Positions 43,108 through 52,186 of a stretch of DNA of 64,000 nt are shown here, piece by piece. Made by a program: the position numbers and the translations under genes. A model generated the notes under the pieces. That model had not been told where the DNA came from and ran no database searches. It saw only the letters and a program-made list of their open reading frames with translations. Every line of letters begins with the position of its first letter. The first letter of the stretch is position 1. The stretch comes from JAOUFP01 sp963801505 (GTDB taxonomy: Bacteria; Nitrospirota; Thermodesulfovibrionia; Thermodesulfovibrionales; UBA6898): contig CAWDEY010000011.1 of the NCBI GenBank assembly GCA_963801505.1, forward strand, positions 248,001 through 312,000, written 5' to 3'.

Positions 43108-44601
43108 ATGAAAAAACTTATTAGGGGCCTTTCCCTTTTTACAGCTTTGTCGGTTCTGCTCTTAATGGTTGTTCCTTCCTATGGTGCAAACAGCATTGAA
43201 AAGATCCAGAATAGAGGCTATCTACTCTGGGGGTCTGATGCAGAGGGCGGAGCGCCCTACATATTCCCTGACCCAAAGAACCCTTCCAGACTGATCGGCT
43301 TTGAGGTAGATCTTGCAAGTGAGATCGCGAAGGAACTGGGTGTAGAGGCAAAGCAGGCCCAAAACGCCTGGGACAGCCTGATACCAGCGCTGATGCGGGG
43401 AGATTCCGATATAGCGATGAACGGCATAGAGATAACTCCCCAGAGGGAAAAAGAGGTGCTTTTTTCAAGGCCCTACTATATCTATACTGAACAGCTGGTC
43501 GTTAGAAAAGAAGAGGAAGCGATAAAGAGTGTCAATGACCTCAAAGGCAAAAAAGTCGGGACACTCTCGGGTACGGTTGCACAGGATATCCTCATGAGGA
43601 TGGGCGGAGTTGATGTCAAGATCTATGCAGGCCAGGTTGAACCCTATGAAGACCTCGCAATCGGCAGACTTGACGCTGTGCTGCTGGATCTGCCGATAGC
43701 TGCCTATTATGCCAAACCAAACCCCAAGCTCAAATACGCCGGACAACCGGTAGGTGAAGGTTTCTATGCAATCGCGGTCCGGAAGGGAGACCCTGACCTC
43801 AAAAAGAGGCTTGACGATGTGCTGTTCAAGCTCGTCAGTTCAGGACGCCTGAAAGAGATCTATGAAAAATGGGACCTTTGGAATGAGAAACAGGAGAAGC
43901 TTTTTCAGGACATAAGAGAAGCAAAAGGATATGTCAGCCTAGAAGAGAGCAAAAAGGCGCCGCTCTACACCTTCTTTCCAACGCTCCTGAAAGGCGCAGG
44001 GACCACTATATTGATATCAGTCATGTCCATGGCCCTGGCTGTTGCCCTCGGCCTGATCCTTACCATTGTCAGACTTTACAGCAGGCCCCCTTTAAGCAGT
44101 GTGGCTACTGGCTATATCGAGCTCTATCGGGGCACGCCGCTTCTGATCCAGCTTTTTATCCTCTACTACGGCCTGCCGAATATAGGCATATCCCTGAGCC
44201 CTCTGACTGCCGCGTTTCTCGGTCTTGGCATGAACTACGCGGCCTATGAGTCGGAGCTCTACAGGGCCGGGATAAGCGCAGTTGCCAAAGGCCAGATGGA
44301 GGCCGCACTCTCTCTAGGCATGACAAGGAACACTGCGGTCAGGAGGGTGATTCTTCCCCAGGCCTTTAAAATAGCCCTCCCCGGGGTTACAAATGACTTC
44401 ATCGCTCTGTTCAAGGATTCATCTCTTGTCTCTGTTATCGCTATGGTTGAACTCACCAAGACATACAGCATCCTGGCTGCCTCGACGCTGAGGTTTTTCG
44501 AACTGGGTATCATCGTCGCGCTCCTGTACTTCGGGATGAGCTATCCGCTCTCCCTGCTTGCAAGAAGGCTTGAAAACAGGCTTAAGAGGTCAAAACGATG
44601 A
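43108..44601 (+). CDS. Amino-acid ABC transporter: fused periplasmic binding protein and permease
   Basis: A 497-residue fusion. A signal peptide (MKKLIRGLSLFTALSVLLLMVVPSYGA) leads a type 3 solute-binding domain (about residues 28-270: GYLLWGSDAEGGAPYIFPD; GFEVDLASEIAKELGV; DIAMNGIEITPQREKEVLFSRPYYIY). A HisMQ-type permease follows (about 290-490: LLKGAGTTILISVMSMALAVALGL; IELYRGTPLLIQLFILYYGLP; EAALSLGMTRNTAVRRVILPQAFKIALPG, the ABC contact loop). Binding protein and channel are thus permanently coupled. Start chosen at ATG 43108 for the signal peptide; ATG 43090 is an alternative. The ATPase gene overlaps the stop. Confidence 0.9.
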   Translation: MKKLIRGLSLFTALSVLLLMVVPSYGANSIEKIQNRGYLLWGSDAEGGAPYIFPDPKNPSRLIGFEVDLASEIAKELGVEAKQAQNAWDSLIPALMRGDSDIAMNGIEITPQREKEVLFSRPYYIYTEQLVVRKEEEAIKSVNDLKGKKVGTLSGTVAQDILMRMGGVDVKIYAGQVEPYEDLAIGRLDAVLLDLPIAAYYAKPNPKLKYAGQPVGEGFYAIAVRKGDPDLKKRLDDVLFKLVSSGRLKEIYEKWDLWNEKQEKLFQDIREAKGYVSLEESKKAPLYTFFPTLLKGAGTTILISVMSMALAVALGLILTIVRLYSRPPLSSVATGYIELYRGTPLLIQLFILYYGLPNIGISLSPLTAAFLGLGMNYAAYESELYRAGISAVAKGQMEAALSLGMTRNTAVRRVILPQAFKIALPGVTNDFIALFKDSSLVSVIAMVELTKTYSILAASTLRFFELGIIVALLYFGMSYPLSLLARRLENRLKRSKR

Positions 44602-45365
44602 TCAGGAAGATGATCAGAATCAGGGACCTCCATAAATACTACGAAGGGCACCATCTCTTCAAGGGAATAGACCTTGATATAGAGAAAGGCGAGGTGGTTG
44701 TCTTTATAGGGCCGTCAGGGAGCGGCAAGAGCACATTCCTCAGGTGCATCAACGGCCTTGAATATTTTCAGAAGGGCGAGATCATTGTAGATGGGATAGA
44801 ACTGCATTCGATCAACCGTCTGCGACCTGGAGCTAAAGACCTTGAAAACATAAGGAAGGTTAGGCTGAAGGCAGGCATGGTCTTTCAGCAGTTCAACCTC
44901 TTCCCTCACATGACGGTACTGGAAAATATAATAGAGGCCCCGGTGCAGGTGCTTGGCGCTGACAGGTCCACAGCCATTGAAAACGCCCGTCTGCTCTTAA
45001 GAAGGATAAATATCGGCCAGAAGGCCGAGAGCTATCCTGAGGAACTCTCAGGCGGAGAACAGCAGAGGGTCGCCATAGCACGGGCCCTTGCCATGAAGCC
45101 GGAGGCGATGCTCTTTGACGAACCGACCTCCTCCCTTGACCCGGAGATGGTAGGAGAGGTTTTGGCGGTCATAAAAGACCTTGTCAATGAAGGCATGACA
45201 ACCCTGATTGTTACACATGAGATGGGGTTTGCACGGGAAATGGCAGACAGGGTGGTTGTCTTTGACCACGGGGACATTATAGAGACAGGCCCTCCTGATG
45301 AGATATTCACACACCCCAGGGCAGAGAGGACCAGGGTATTTCTTAGCAGGGTTTTGAAACGCTAG
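44598..45365 (+). CDS. glnQ: Polar amino-acid ABC transporter ATPase
   Basis: A 255-residue GlnQ/HisP-type ATPase: Walker A GPSGSGKST, Q-loop MVFQQFNLFPHMTVLENI, signature LSGGEQQRVAIARALAM, Walker B AMLFDEPTSSLDPE, switch TLIVTHEMGFA. It energises the fused binding protein-permease, whose stop it overlaps by 4 bases. Substrate (probably a polar amino acid such as glutamine) is inferred from family only. A strong terminator follows. Confidence 0.93.
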   Translation: MIRKMIRIRDLHKYYEGHHLFKGIDLDIEKGEVVVFIGPSGSGKSTFLRCINGLEYFQKGEIIVDGIELHSINRLRPGAKDLENIRKVRLKAGMVFQQFNLFPHMTVLENIIEAPVQVLGADRSTAIENARLLLRRINIGQKAESYPEELSGGEQQRVAIARALAMKPEAMLFDEPTSSLDPEMVGEVLAVIKDLVNEGMTTLIVTHEMGFAREMADRVVVFDHGDIIETGPPDEIFTHPRAERTRVFLSRVLKR

Positions 45366-45428
45366 CCTTTCATCCTGAAGGAATATGTGTAGCGGGTCAT
45401 TGCCTATTGTCAATTTTTTTAAATGAAG

Positions 45429-45466
45429 AGGGGGCCTGTTGATTTCTACAGGCCCCCTTGTTTTGT
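45429..45466 (+). terminator. Terminator after the amino-acid ABC operon
   Basis: 10-base arms GGGGGCCTGT / ACAGGCCCCC with an 8-base loop, followed by TTGTTTTG. It also faces the convergent 12-heme cytochrome gene. Confidence 0.88.
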
Positions 45467-45477
45467 TATAGAACGTT

Positions 45478-46329
45478 CTATCTCTTCTTCTTTGGTGCTT
45501 CTTTAGGAGTTTCTTTCGGCTGAGCAGCCGGCCAGTTATTAAGATCATGGGCGATGTTATGGCAATCGCCGCATTTCTGGAACTTTCTCATAATGCCCGC
45601 TGCATGAGGCGTACCATGGCAGTCCTGGCATTTGGGTATTGTCTTGTGCTTTTCCTGATGGCAGAAGGCGCATGTCAGGGCATTGTGTTTGGCCTTGCTG
45701 GCGCTAAGCAGGGCAAAGGCATTTTTGTGACATATGCCGCAGTCCTTTGACGGGGTCTCGGAAGAATAAGTCACTTGCTTCGGCATGTGTGCCTTATGGC
45801 ATCTCTTGCAGTCAGCGGCCACCATTTCCGGAGAATGCGGTTTATGGCACTGGGTGCACTGCGGGACCTGGCGGTGTACACTGTGACAGAAGGAGCAGTC
45901 AAAGGCGCTATGTTTACTCTTGTTTTCCCTTAGTTGGGCAATCTGCTGCGTGTGACATGTGATGCACACATCTGTTACTTTGCCTGAGAAAGATATTTTC
46001 AGAGGCGTATGCGGGTTTTTGTGACAGTTCAGGCATCCTTTAATCTCGAAGTGGGCCTTCCCCATATGACATTCACTGCACAGAGGGATGGGTTTCTTGA
46101 CTTTTGGCGGATGTCCGACATGACAACCAGTACATCCAACATCCTTGTGTTTGCCTCCGGCTTCTGCAAGATCAGCGGGAGGAGCGTCGTGGCACTTCAG
46201 GCAGTCTTCGTTTGTCAGTTCGACTTTTACCGCGGCAGGCGCTGCTGCACCGCAATAGGACGGCAATGCTGAGATGCAGACGATCAGAAATAATAAGGCC
46301 ATAAAACTACTGCTTCTTAATACTTTCAT
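45478..46329 (-). CDS. 12-heme c-type cytochrome
   Basis: A 283-residue exported cytochrome. ATG 46327-46329 is chosen because AAGGAGGG lies 6 bases before it and it opens a signal peptide (MKVLRSSSFMALLFLIVCISALPSYCGAAA). Twelve CxxCH sites follow: CLKCH, CTGCH, CSECH, CLNCH, CITCH, CSFCH, CTQCH, CKRCH, CGICH, CAFCH, CQDCH, CGDCH. The tail PKETPKEAPKKKR is basic. It is closely related along its length to the next gene upstream (16 hemes). Role in periplasmic or extracellular electron transfer is inferred from heme density. Confidence 0.88.
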   Translation of the reverse strand: MKVLRSSSFMALLFLIVCISALPSYCGAAAPAAVKVELTNEDCLKCHDAPPADLAEAGGKHKDVGCTGCHVGHPPKVKKPIPLCSECHMGKAHFEIKGCLNCHKNPHTPLKISFSGKVTDVCITCHTQQIAQLRENKSKHSAFDCSFCHSVHRQVPQCTQCHKPHSPEMVAADCKRCHKAHMPKQVTYSSETPSKDCGICHKNAFALLSASKAKHNALTCAFCHQEKHKTIPKCQDCHGTPHAAGIMRKFQKCGDCHNIAHDLNNWPAAQPKETPKEAPKKKR

Positions 46330-46577
46330 AATTCCCTCCTTGCTAATAATTATTAAGTGCTGTTTTCCTTCTGTGACCCTCTTTATGCTAAAGAAGGAAT
46401 CTCGCACAATGCCGGAATTATGCCACAGATTTCTGAAGCAGTCAACAGGCATGAAGAAAAATGAAGAAAAAATTCTGGCCTGCTGGTAAAAGCAGAAAAG
46501 ATTTCAGATTTGCTGGATACGAGGAGAGAAAAAGTGTCTGTGATTTCACAGGCACTTTTGTCAGGCAGCAGAATGCT

Positions 46578-47636
46578 TTATTGCTCTGCCTTCAGTTCTC
46601 CTTTGGGCTGCGCGGCCGGCCAGTCATTAAGATCATGGGCGATAAAATGGCAATCGCCGCATTTCCCGAACTTTGCCATAATACCGGCTGCATGTGGTGA
46701 ACCATGGCAGTCCTTGCAGTTTGGTACCATTTTGTGCCTTTCCTGATGGCAGGTTGCGCATGTCAGGAGCTTGTGCTTGGCCTCGCTGGCGGTAAGGAGG
46801 TCGATGGCCTTCCTGTGGCATATTCCGCATGCTTTTGACGGAGTATCGGAAGCATAAGTCACTTGCTTCGGCATGTGGGCCTTATGGCATTTTTTGCAGT
46901 CGGCGATAGCCATGTCTTCCGAGTGCGGCTTGTGGCACTGGGTGCATTGCGGGACTTGGCGGTGGACCTTGTGACACATTGAACAGTCAAGAATACTATG
47001 CTTGCTCTTATAGTCTCTGAGCTGAGCAACCTCCTGCGGATGGCAGGTGCCACACTCATTTGTTACTTTGCCTGCAAAAGACATGTTCAAAGGCATATGC
47101 GGGTTCTTGTGACAGTTGAGGCATCCCTTAAGTTCGAAATGGGACTTTCCCTTATGACACTGGATGCACTGCGGGATCTGACGATGTACCGGGTGACAGG
47201 TGGAACAGTCAATGACGCTATGCCTGCTCTTATTTTCCCTGAGCTGAGCATCCTGCTGTGTGTGGCAGTTAAGACAAACACCCTTGTCTGCTAAAGACAT
47301 GTTCAAAGGCATATGCGGATTTTTGTGGCAATGGAGACAGTTTTCAGATTTAAAGTGGGCCTTCCTCGTAGCAAGATGACACCTGCTGCATTTTTCGATC
47401 GGTTTCTTGACAGTCGGCGGGTGGCCGATATGACAGCCGCCACACGGAACTGCTCTGTGCCTGCCTCCAGCAGTTTTTATGTCATTTACCGGCCCGCTAT
47501 GACACTTCACGCAGTCTTCTTTTTTGGGAGGACCATCTGGCAGGGCAGGCGAAATGTCGGAATAAACCGGTAATACCAATACCACTGCGATCAGGAATAA
47601 TATGACTGTTAAACTACTGCCTTTTAATGATTTCAT
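46578..47636 (-). CDS. 16-heme c-type cytochrome, paralogue with a duplicated four-heme module
   Basis: A 352-residue exported protein (signal peptide residues 1-26, VYS-D). Sixteen CxxCH sites are present. It matches the 12-heme neighbour at both ends, but the module HFK-CLxCHKNPHMPLN ... CxxCHTQQ ... CSTCHPVHRQIPQCIQCH occurs twice, at about residues 93-161 and 164-234. The extra module accounts for the four additional hemes. An IS element sits 128 bases upstream of the ATG and may have altered its promoter. Confidence 0.88.
   Translation of the reverse strand: MKSLKGSSLTVILFLIAVVLVLPVYSDISPALPDGPPKKEDCVKCHSGPVNDIKTAGGRHRAVPCGGCHIGHPPTVKKPIEKCSRCHLATRKAHFKSENCLHCHKNPHMPLNMSLADKGVCLNCHTQQDAQLRENKSRHSVIDCSTCHPVHRQIPQCIQCHKGKSHFELKGCLNCHKNPHMPLNMSFAGKVTNECGTCHPQEVAQLRDYKSKHSILDCSMCHKVHRQVPQCTQCHKPHSEDMAIADCKKCHKAHMPKQVTYASDTPSKACGICHRKAIDLLTASEAKHKLLTCATCHQERHKMVPNCKDCHGSPHAAGIMAKFGKCGDCHFIAHDLNDWPAAQPKGELKAEQ
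46935..47360 (-). repeat. Tandem four-heme module duplication in the 16-heme cytochrome
   Basis: Module 1 is 47154-47360 and module 2 is 46935-47147. They share long identical stretches such as the codons for CHKNPHMPLNMS and HRQxPQCxQCH. The single corresponding module in the 12-heme gene marks this as an internal duplication. Confidence 0.75.
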
Positions 47637-47745
47637 CTTTTGTTTTGCATGTATAATTCTCGAATTACCACAGCCTTAATATAATTGTCCCAACGGATAA
47701 GGACAAAATTTATCGACATTATGCCATAGTTCCATGAAGCAGTCA

Positions 47746-47764
47746 ACAGAATATGAAAATCAGT
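47746..47764 (+). repeat. Left target-site duplication of the IS element
   Basis: acagaatatgaaaatcagt, identical to 49088-49106. A perfect 19-base direct repeat immediately outside the element. Confidence 0.85.
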
Positions 47765-49087
47765 GTAGCGAGCAAGTAAACTGTCCGTATCTGTAGCACA
47801 TAAACTGTCCGGTTATACTTGGATGGCAAAAAGGATGCCATCCATGAAAAAGACAGAACTACTACAGGAGGTACGGAAGATGAGATTTGAGGAAGCATAT
47901 GAAGGATGGAAAAAGGGGAGATTGACACAGGCGGAGGCGGCAAGACTGCTTGGAGTATGCGATCGCACCTACCGACGTTATCTGGTCAGATATGAGGAGC
48001 AGGGGATGGAGGGGCTTGTAGATAGGCGTTTAGGACAAATATCGCACCGTAGTGCACCAGTTGATGAGATAATAGCTCTGGCAGATTTATACAACTTTCG
48101 GTATCAGGGATTTACGGTCAAACACTTTTACAGTTGGTATCGAAGATCTCACGGCGGTATCAGAAGCTATACATGGGTAAAAAATACCCTTCAGGGCAAG
48201 AGGCTTGTGGCAAAGGATTCAAGGAAGGGAACTCACAGGAAACAGCGCCCACGAGCGCCATATATTGGTATGATGCTGCATCAGGATGGCTCCAAGCATG
48301 AGTGGGTGCCAGGGAAGTTATGGGATCTGATTGTGACGATGGATGATGCTACCAGTAAACATTACTCGATGTTCTTTGTCGGGGAAGAAGGGACTCAGAG
48401 CAGTTTTCAGGGAGTCAATGAGGTCATCGACAAACATGGAGTATTTGCCTCTTTTTATACTGATCGCGGCAGCCACTACTGGTATACACCGGAGGCTGGG
48501 AAGAAAGTGGACAAAGAAAGTCTGACTCAATTCGGTCGTGCTATGAGACAGTTAGGGATTGAGATGATTCCGGCTTATTCTCCCGAGGCACGGGGACGCT
48601 CCGAGCGCGCCTTTCGTACCCATCAGGATAGACTTGTAAAGGAACTCGCCCTTGCCGGCATCACGGAGATGAAACAGGGCAATGCCTATATCAGTGATGT
48701 TTATATGCCTGCCTATAACGATGAGTTTACTGTGTCCCCAGAGGAGTCAGCAAGCATGTTCGTGCCTTGGGCCGGGACACCTCTTCAAGACATACTCTGC
48801 GAACAGTATGAACGTACGGTCGGCAATGACAACTGCGTAAAATTCGATGCTATGACCCTTCAGATTCCCTCTGATAAATACCGATTTCACTACGTTAAAG
48901 TAAAGGTCCGAGTACATCGTTATCCAAATGGGAACCTGGCAATATTCCATGGTCACAGAAAGCTGGCTAACTTTAACTCACAAGGAAAGGAGGTCTCTAA
49001 CTTAGACAAAAAAGCTGCCTGATATCAATAGCTACTAAGCGGACAGTTTATGTGCTCTATAACCGGACAATTCTATTTATTGACAAC
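47765..49087 (+). mobile_element. IS1202-like insertion sequence
   Basis: A 1323-base element bounded by 19-base direct repeats. The ends are imperfect inverted repeats of about 47 bases. Each contains gcacataaactgtccg (16 bases, identical) and a second AAACTGTCCG or GAATTGTCCG copy nearer the tip. It encodes one DDE transposase. The IS1202 group (once under ISNCY) is known for unusually long target duplications, which fits. The element looks intact and recently inserted, since the duplications are still identical. Confidence 0.85.
47823..49022 (+). CDS. DDE transposase, IS1202-like
   Basis: A 399-residue transposase. An N-terminal helix-turn-helix (about 24-60: EAYEGWKKGRLTQAEAARLLGVCDRTYRRYLVRY) binds the ends. 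The integrase core has the acidic triad in MMLHQDGSKHEW (near 157), FYTDRGSHYWY (near 217) and SPEARGRSERAF (near 253). The C-terminal part has a beta-rich region (YRFHYVKVKVRVHRYPNGNLAIFHG). The start at 47823 is as annotated; the related remnant at 4743 suggests that translation may begin at the ATG at 47844 instead. Confidence 0.9.
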   Translation: MAKRMPSMKKTELLQEVRKMRFEEAYEGWKKGRLTQAEAARLLGVCDRTYRRYLVRYEEQGMEGLVDRRLGQISHRSAPVDEIIALADLYNFRYQGFTVKHFYSWYRRSHGGIRSYTWVKNTLQGKRLVAKDSRKGTHRKQRPRAPYIGMMLHQDGSKHEWVPGKLWDLIVTMDDATSKHYSMFFVGEEGTQSSFQGVNEVIDKHGVFASFYTDRGSHYWYTPEAGKKVDKESLTQFGRAMRQLGIEMIPAYSPEARGRSERAFRTHQDRLVKELALAGITEMKQGNAYISDVYMPAYNDEFTVSPEESASMFVPWAGTPLQDILCEQYERTVGNDNCVKFDAMTLQIPSDKYRFHYVKVKVRVHRYPNGNLAIFHGHRKLANFNSQGKEVSNLDKKAA

Positions 49088-49106
49088 ACAGAATATGAAA
49101 ATCAGT
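49088..49106 (+). repeat. Right target-site duplication of the IS element
   Basis: acagaatatgaaaatcagt, identical to 47746-47764. Confidence 0.85.
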
Positions 49107-49193
49107 AGTGGTGCCGTTTGAATTATTGTGAGTTAAACTAGGTGGGCCCGCCCCGGGCTGGTCAGCAGGGGCATTTTCTTGAACTAATATGAC

Positions 49194-50621
49194 TCAGAAA
49201 CCAGCGACAGCGATTTTAGCGAAGTTTACTACTGAAGAAGGCAGCACGCCGATGGCCAGGACTGCAATCACTGCTATGGCCAGCGCGAGCCCCAATCCAG
49301 GAGATGTGGAAAGCGCCACAGTCTCCTTCGGCTCTTTCATGTACATGTACATGACTATCCTTAGGTAAAAATATGCGGATATGGCGCTGAACATGACAGC
49401 TATAATAACAAGCCAGGTATAGCCTGCGTTGACGGCACTCATGAAGATATAGAACTTGCCCATAAAGCCTGCTGTAGGCGGAATTCCGGTGAGGGAGAAC
49501 ATAAATACCAGCATCAGGGCTGAAGCAAGTGGATGCGTCTTTGAAAGGCCCTCGTAATCGGATATCTGGTCACCTTTAAACCCCTCTGAGCGGAGCATGA
49601 TCACAACAGCAAAGGCCCCCATATTCATGAAGCCATATATAAGCATGTAGTTCAGCACACTGGCCATTCCGTCCTGCGTGCCTGCTATAAGGCCAAGCAG
49701 CATATAGCCTGCATGAGCGATAGATGAATACGCGAGCATTCTTTTGATGTTTGTCTGCGAAAGGGCCACTATATTACCAACACCCATGGTCAGTATCGCG
49801 ATAGGCACCAGCACTGCCGCCCACTCTACCTTGACAGAGCCGAAGGCGACCATGAAGACTCTTCCAAGCACAGCAAAACCTGCTGCCTTGGGACCGACTG
49901 ACATAAATGCGGTAATCGATGTTGGTGCGCCTTCGTATACATCAGGGGCCCACATATGAAAAGGCACTGCTGCTATCTTAAAGGAAAAGGCAACGGCAAA
50001 GAGCATCAGCGAAAGCGTAAGGACCGGGTTTGAGGCAAGTCCGTTTTTAACTATATAGTCTGATATGGCCCTTATGTCAGTTGTCCCTGTAAGACCATAG
50101 ATCATGGATGTGCCATAAAGCAAAAAGGCAGAGGCAAAGGCCCCAAGCAGCAGATACTTAATGGCTGCCTCGTTAGACTTGACATCATAACGTATAAATC
50201 CTGCAAGCACATAGGTGCTTAAGGCCATAAGCTCAAGGCCGAGATAAAGGACTATCAGGTCGCCGGCAGAGGCCATGAGCATCATGCCCAGTGTTGAAAA
50301 AAGTATCAGGCTGTAATATTCCCCGAAGTTTACCTTTTCGACTTCGATATACTTAACAGAGATAAGTACTGTGAGTATCACATTTACGATAAATATTAAT
50401 TTAAAGAACGTGCTGTAGCCGTCGGATACATACATGCCATTAAACGTTGTCCCAAAAGACCCGGCCAGCAGATACGCCACCAGCCCGATGCTTACAATGC
50501 TCATAAGCGCTATTGTCTCTTTCCGCTTGATAACAAGGTCTGCCATAAGGACAAACAGGGCCAGCACTGTCAGCGCTATTTCAGGCATTACAGGGCCAAG
50601 GTCAGGCATCACAAACTGCAT
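49194..50621 (-). CDS. nuoN: NADH-quinone oxidoreductase subunit N
   Basis: A 475-residue antiporter-like proton-pumping subunit of complex I with about fourteen helices. Signatures: LMALSTYVLAGFIRYDVKSNEAAIKYLLLGAFASAFLLYG, FKIAAVPFHMWAPDVYEGAPTSITAFMSVGPKAAGFAVLGR (helix 7-8 lysines), and QTNIKRMLAYSSIAHAGYMLLG. Last gene of the nuo operon, 19 bases after nuoM. No convincing terminator is seen before the IS element. Confidence 0.96.
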   Translation of the reverse strand: MQFVMPDLGPVMPEIALTVLALFVLMADLVIKRKETIALMSIVSIGLVAYLLAGSFGTTFNGMYVSDGYSTFFKLIFIVNVILTVLISVKYIEVEKVNFGEYYSLILFSTLGMMLMASAGDLIVLYLGLELMALSTYVLAGFIRYDVKSNEAAIKYLLLGAFASAFLLYGTSMIYGLTGTTDIRAISDYIVKNGLASNPVLTLSLMLFAVAFSFKIAAVPFHMWAPDVYEGAPTSITAFMSVGPKAAGFAVLGRVFMVAFGSVKVEWAAVLVPIAILTMGVGNIVALSQTNIKRMLAYSSIAHAGYMLLGLIAGTQDGMASVLNYMLIYGFMNMGAFAVVIMLRSEGFKGDQISDYEGLSKTHPLASALMLVFMFSLTGIPPTAGFMGKFYIFMSAVNAGYTWLVIIAVMFSAISAYFYLRIVMYMYMKEPKETVALSTSPGLGLALAIAVIAVLAIGVLPSSVVNFAKIAVAGF

Positions 50622-50640
50622 CAGTAATCCTCCGATCTTC

Positions 50641-52179
50641 TCATTTCAGTATCTCCATAACATTCCCGGCAGCTGCGATTGCAGGAGCGCTTCCTGTATT
50701 GACGCGCTCCAGAAGATGACTCACTGAGGCGTGCATAAAGCCGAGGAAGGTATCAGGATATATGCCTATCCAAAATATCAGTATGACCATGGGAAGAAGC
50801 GTCATGATCTCCCTGGCATCAATATCATGTAAACCGGCAACCTTCAGGTTCGTCTCCATGAAAAATACCCTCTGGTAGAGCCAGAGCATGTAGCCTGCCC
50901 CTATGATAATGCCTGTTGCCGCGAGCACTCCCGCAAGCTGGCTGGCAGCAAAGCCGCCCAGTATGATCAGGAACTCGCCGATAAAACCGTTCGTTGCAGG
51001 CAGACCTATCGCGGCAAAGGTAAAGACCATGAACATCGTCGCATATATGGGCATTACTGAGGCAACGCCTCCGTAATCAGCGATCTGCCGCGTATGGGTC
51101 CTGTCGTAAATTGCGCCAACGCTCAAAAACAGCGCGCCTGTGACAATACCGTGGTTGATCATCTGGAGTATACCGCCTTCCATGCCCTGCGTATTTAGGG
51201 CAAAGATGCCCAGGGTCACAAAGCCCATGTGGCTTACTGAGCTGTAGGCAATCAGCCTTTTGAGGTCTGACTGCGCGAGACATATAACACCGCCGTATAT
51301 TATGGCTATCACTGAAAGGCCTATCATAACGGGCGTCATGGCCTTTGAGGCCTCAGGCAGTATGGGCATTGAAAACCTCAGGAACCCGTATGCCCCCATC
51401 TTTATCAGCACTGCCGCCAGTACAACACTGCCTGCGGTAGGCGCCTCTGTATGGGCATCAGGCAGCCAGGTATGCACCGGGAACATCGGCACCTTTACTG
51501 CAAAAGCAGCAAAGAAGGCCCAGAAGAGCATGAGCTGCATATGATATGGGTATGTCTTTGTCATGAGGTCGACTATATCAAAGGACCTGCCTGCGTAGAA
51601 ATAAAGCACGATGATGCCCACTAGCATAAGAACGCTTCCAACAAGCGTATAGAGGAAGAACTTCACAGCAGCGTAGATCCTGTTTGGGCCTCCCCACACA
51701 CCGATAAGCAGATACATCGGAATCAGCATCGCCTCCCAGAAGATGTAGAAGAGCATGAAATCAAGGGAGCAAAAGACCCCTATCATCGCCCCTTCCAAAA
51801 AGAGCAGGGATATATAAAACTCCTTTACCTTCATTTTTATGGAGTTCCAGGATATTAGAATGCAAAGTATGGTGATCAGGGTCGAAAGCAAAACAAATAG
51901 CACGCTGATGCCGTCAATGCCGAGTGAATAGTTCATGTTCCATGCAGGTATCCACGCCTGTTTTTCAGTAAACTGCATAAGGTGCGTTGTCTTATCGAAG
52001 TTGGTAAACAGCATCAAAGATACAAGGAATGTCATGATGCTTACAGCGAGGCTCACCAACTTGATAAGGTCCTCCTTACTCCTGTTTATCAGAAGGATGA
52101 GGGCCGCCCCTGCGATTGGCAGGAATATAAGGGTGCTGAGTATCGGAAATCCCAAACTGTTGTTCATTACCTGTTCCAT
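50641..52179 (-). CDS. nuoM: NADH-quinone oxidoreductase subunit M
   Basis: A 512-residue antiporter-like subunit. Key features: LLFLEGAMIGVFCSLDFMLFYIFWEAMLIPMYLLIGVWGG (the conserved helix-5 Glu), AVKVPMFPVHTWLPDAHTEAPTAGSVVLAAVLIKMGAYG, and QSDLKRLIAYSSVSHMGFVTLG. All expected ionisable residues of the pump channel are there. It starts 7 bases after nuoL. Intact. Confidence 0.97.
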   Translation of the reverse strand: MEQVMNNSLGFPILSTLIFLPIAGAALILLINRSKEDLIKLVSLAVSIMTFLVSLMLFTNFDKTTHLMQFTEKQAWIPAWNMNYSLGIDGISVLFVLLSTLITILCILISWNSIKMKVKEFYISLLFLEGAMIGVFCSLDFMLFYIFWEAMLIPMYLLIGVWGGPNRIYAAVKFFLYTLVGSVLMLVGIIVLYFYAGRSFDIVDLMTKTYPYHMQLMLFWAFFAAFAVKVPMFPVHTWLPDAHTEAPTAGSVVLAAVLIKMGAYGFLRFSMPILPEASKAMTPVMIGLSVIAIIYGGVICLAQSDLKRLIAYSSVSHMGFVTLGIFALNTQGMEGGILQMINHGIVTGALFLSVGAIYDRTHTRQIADYGGVASVMPIYATMFMVFTFAAIGLPATNGFIGEFLIILGGFAASQLAGVLAATGIIIGAGYMLWLYQRVFFMETNLKVAGLHDIDAREIMTLLPMVILIFWIGIYPDTFLGFMHASVSHLLERVNTGSAPAIAAAGNVMEILK

Positions 52180-52186
52180 CCTCTCC

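Noticed and set aside
46935..47360. CRISPR-like regular repeats in the cytochrome region
   Set aside because: The periodic sequences are CxxCH heme codons and a module duplication within a coding frame, not identical repeats with unique spacers. No CRISPR array or cas gene is seen in the window.
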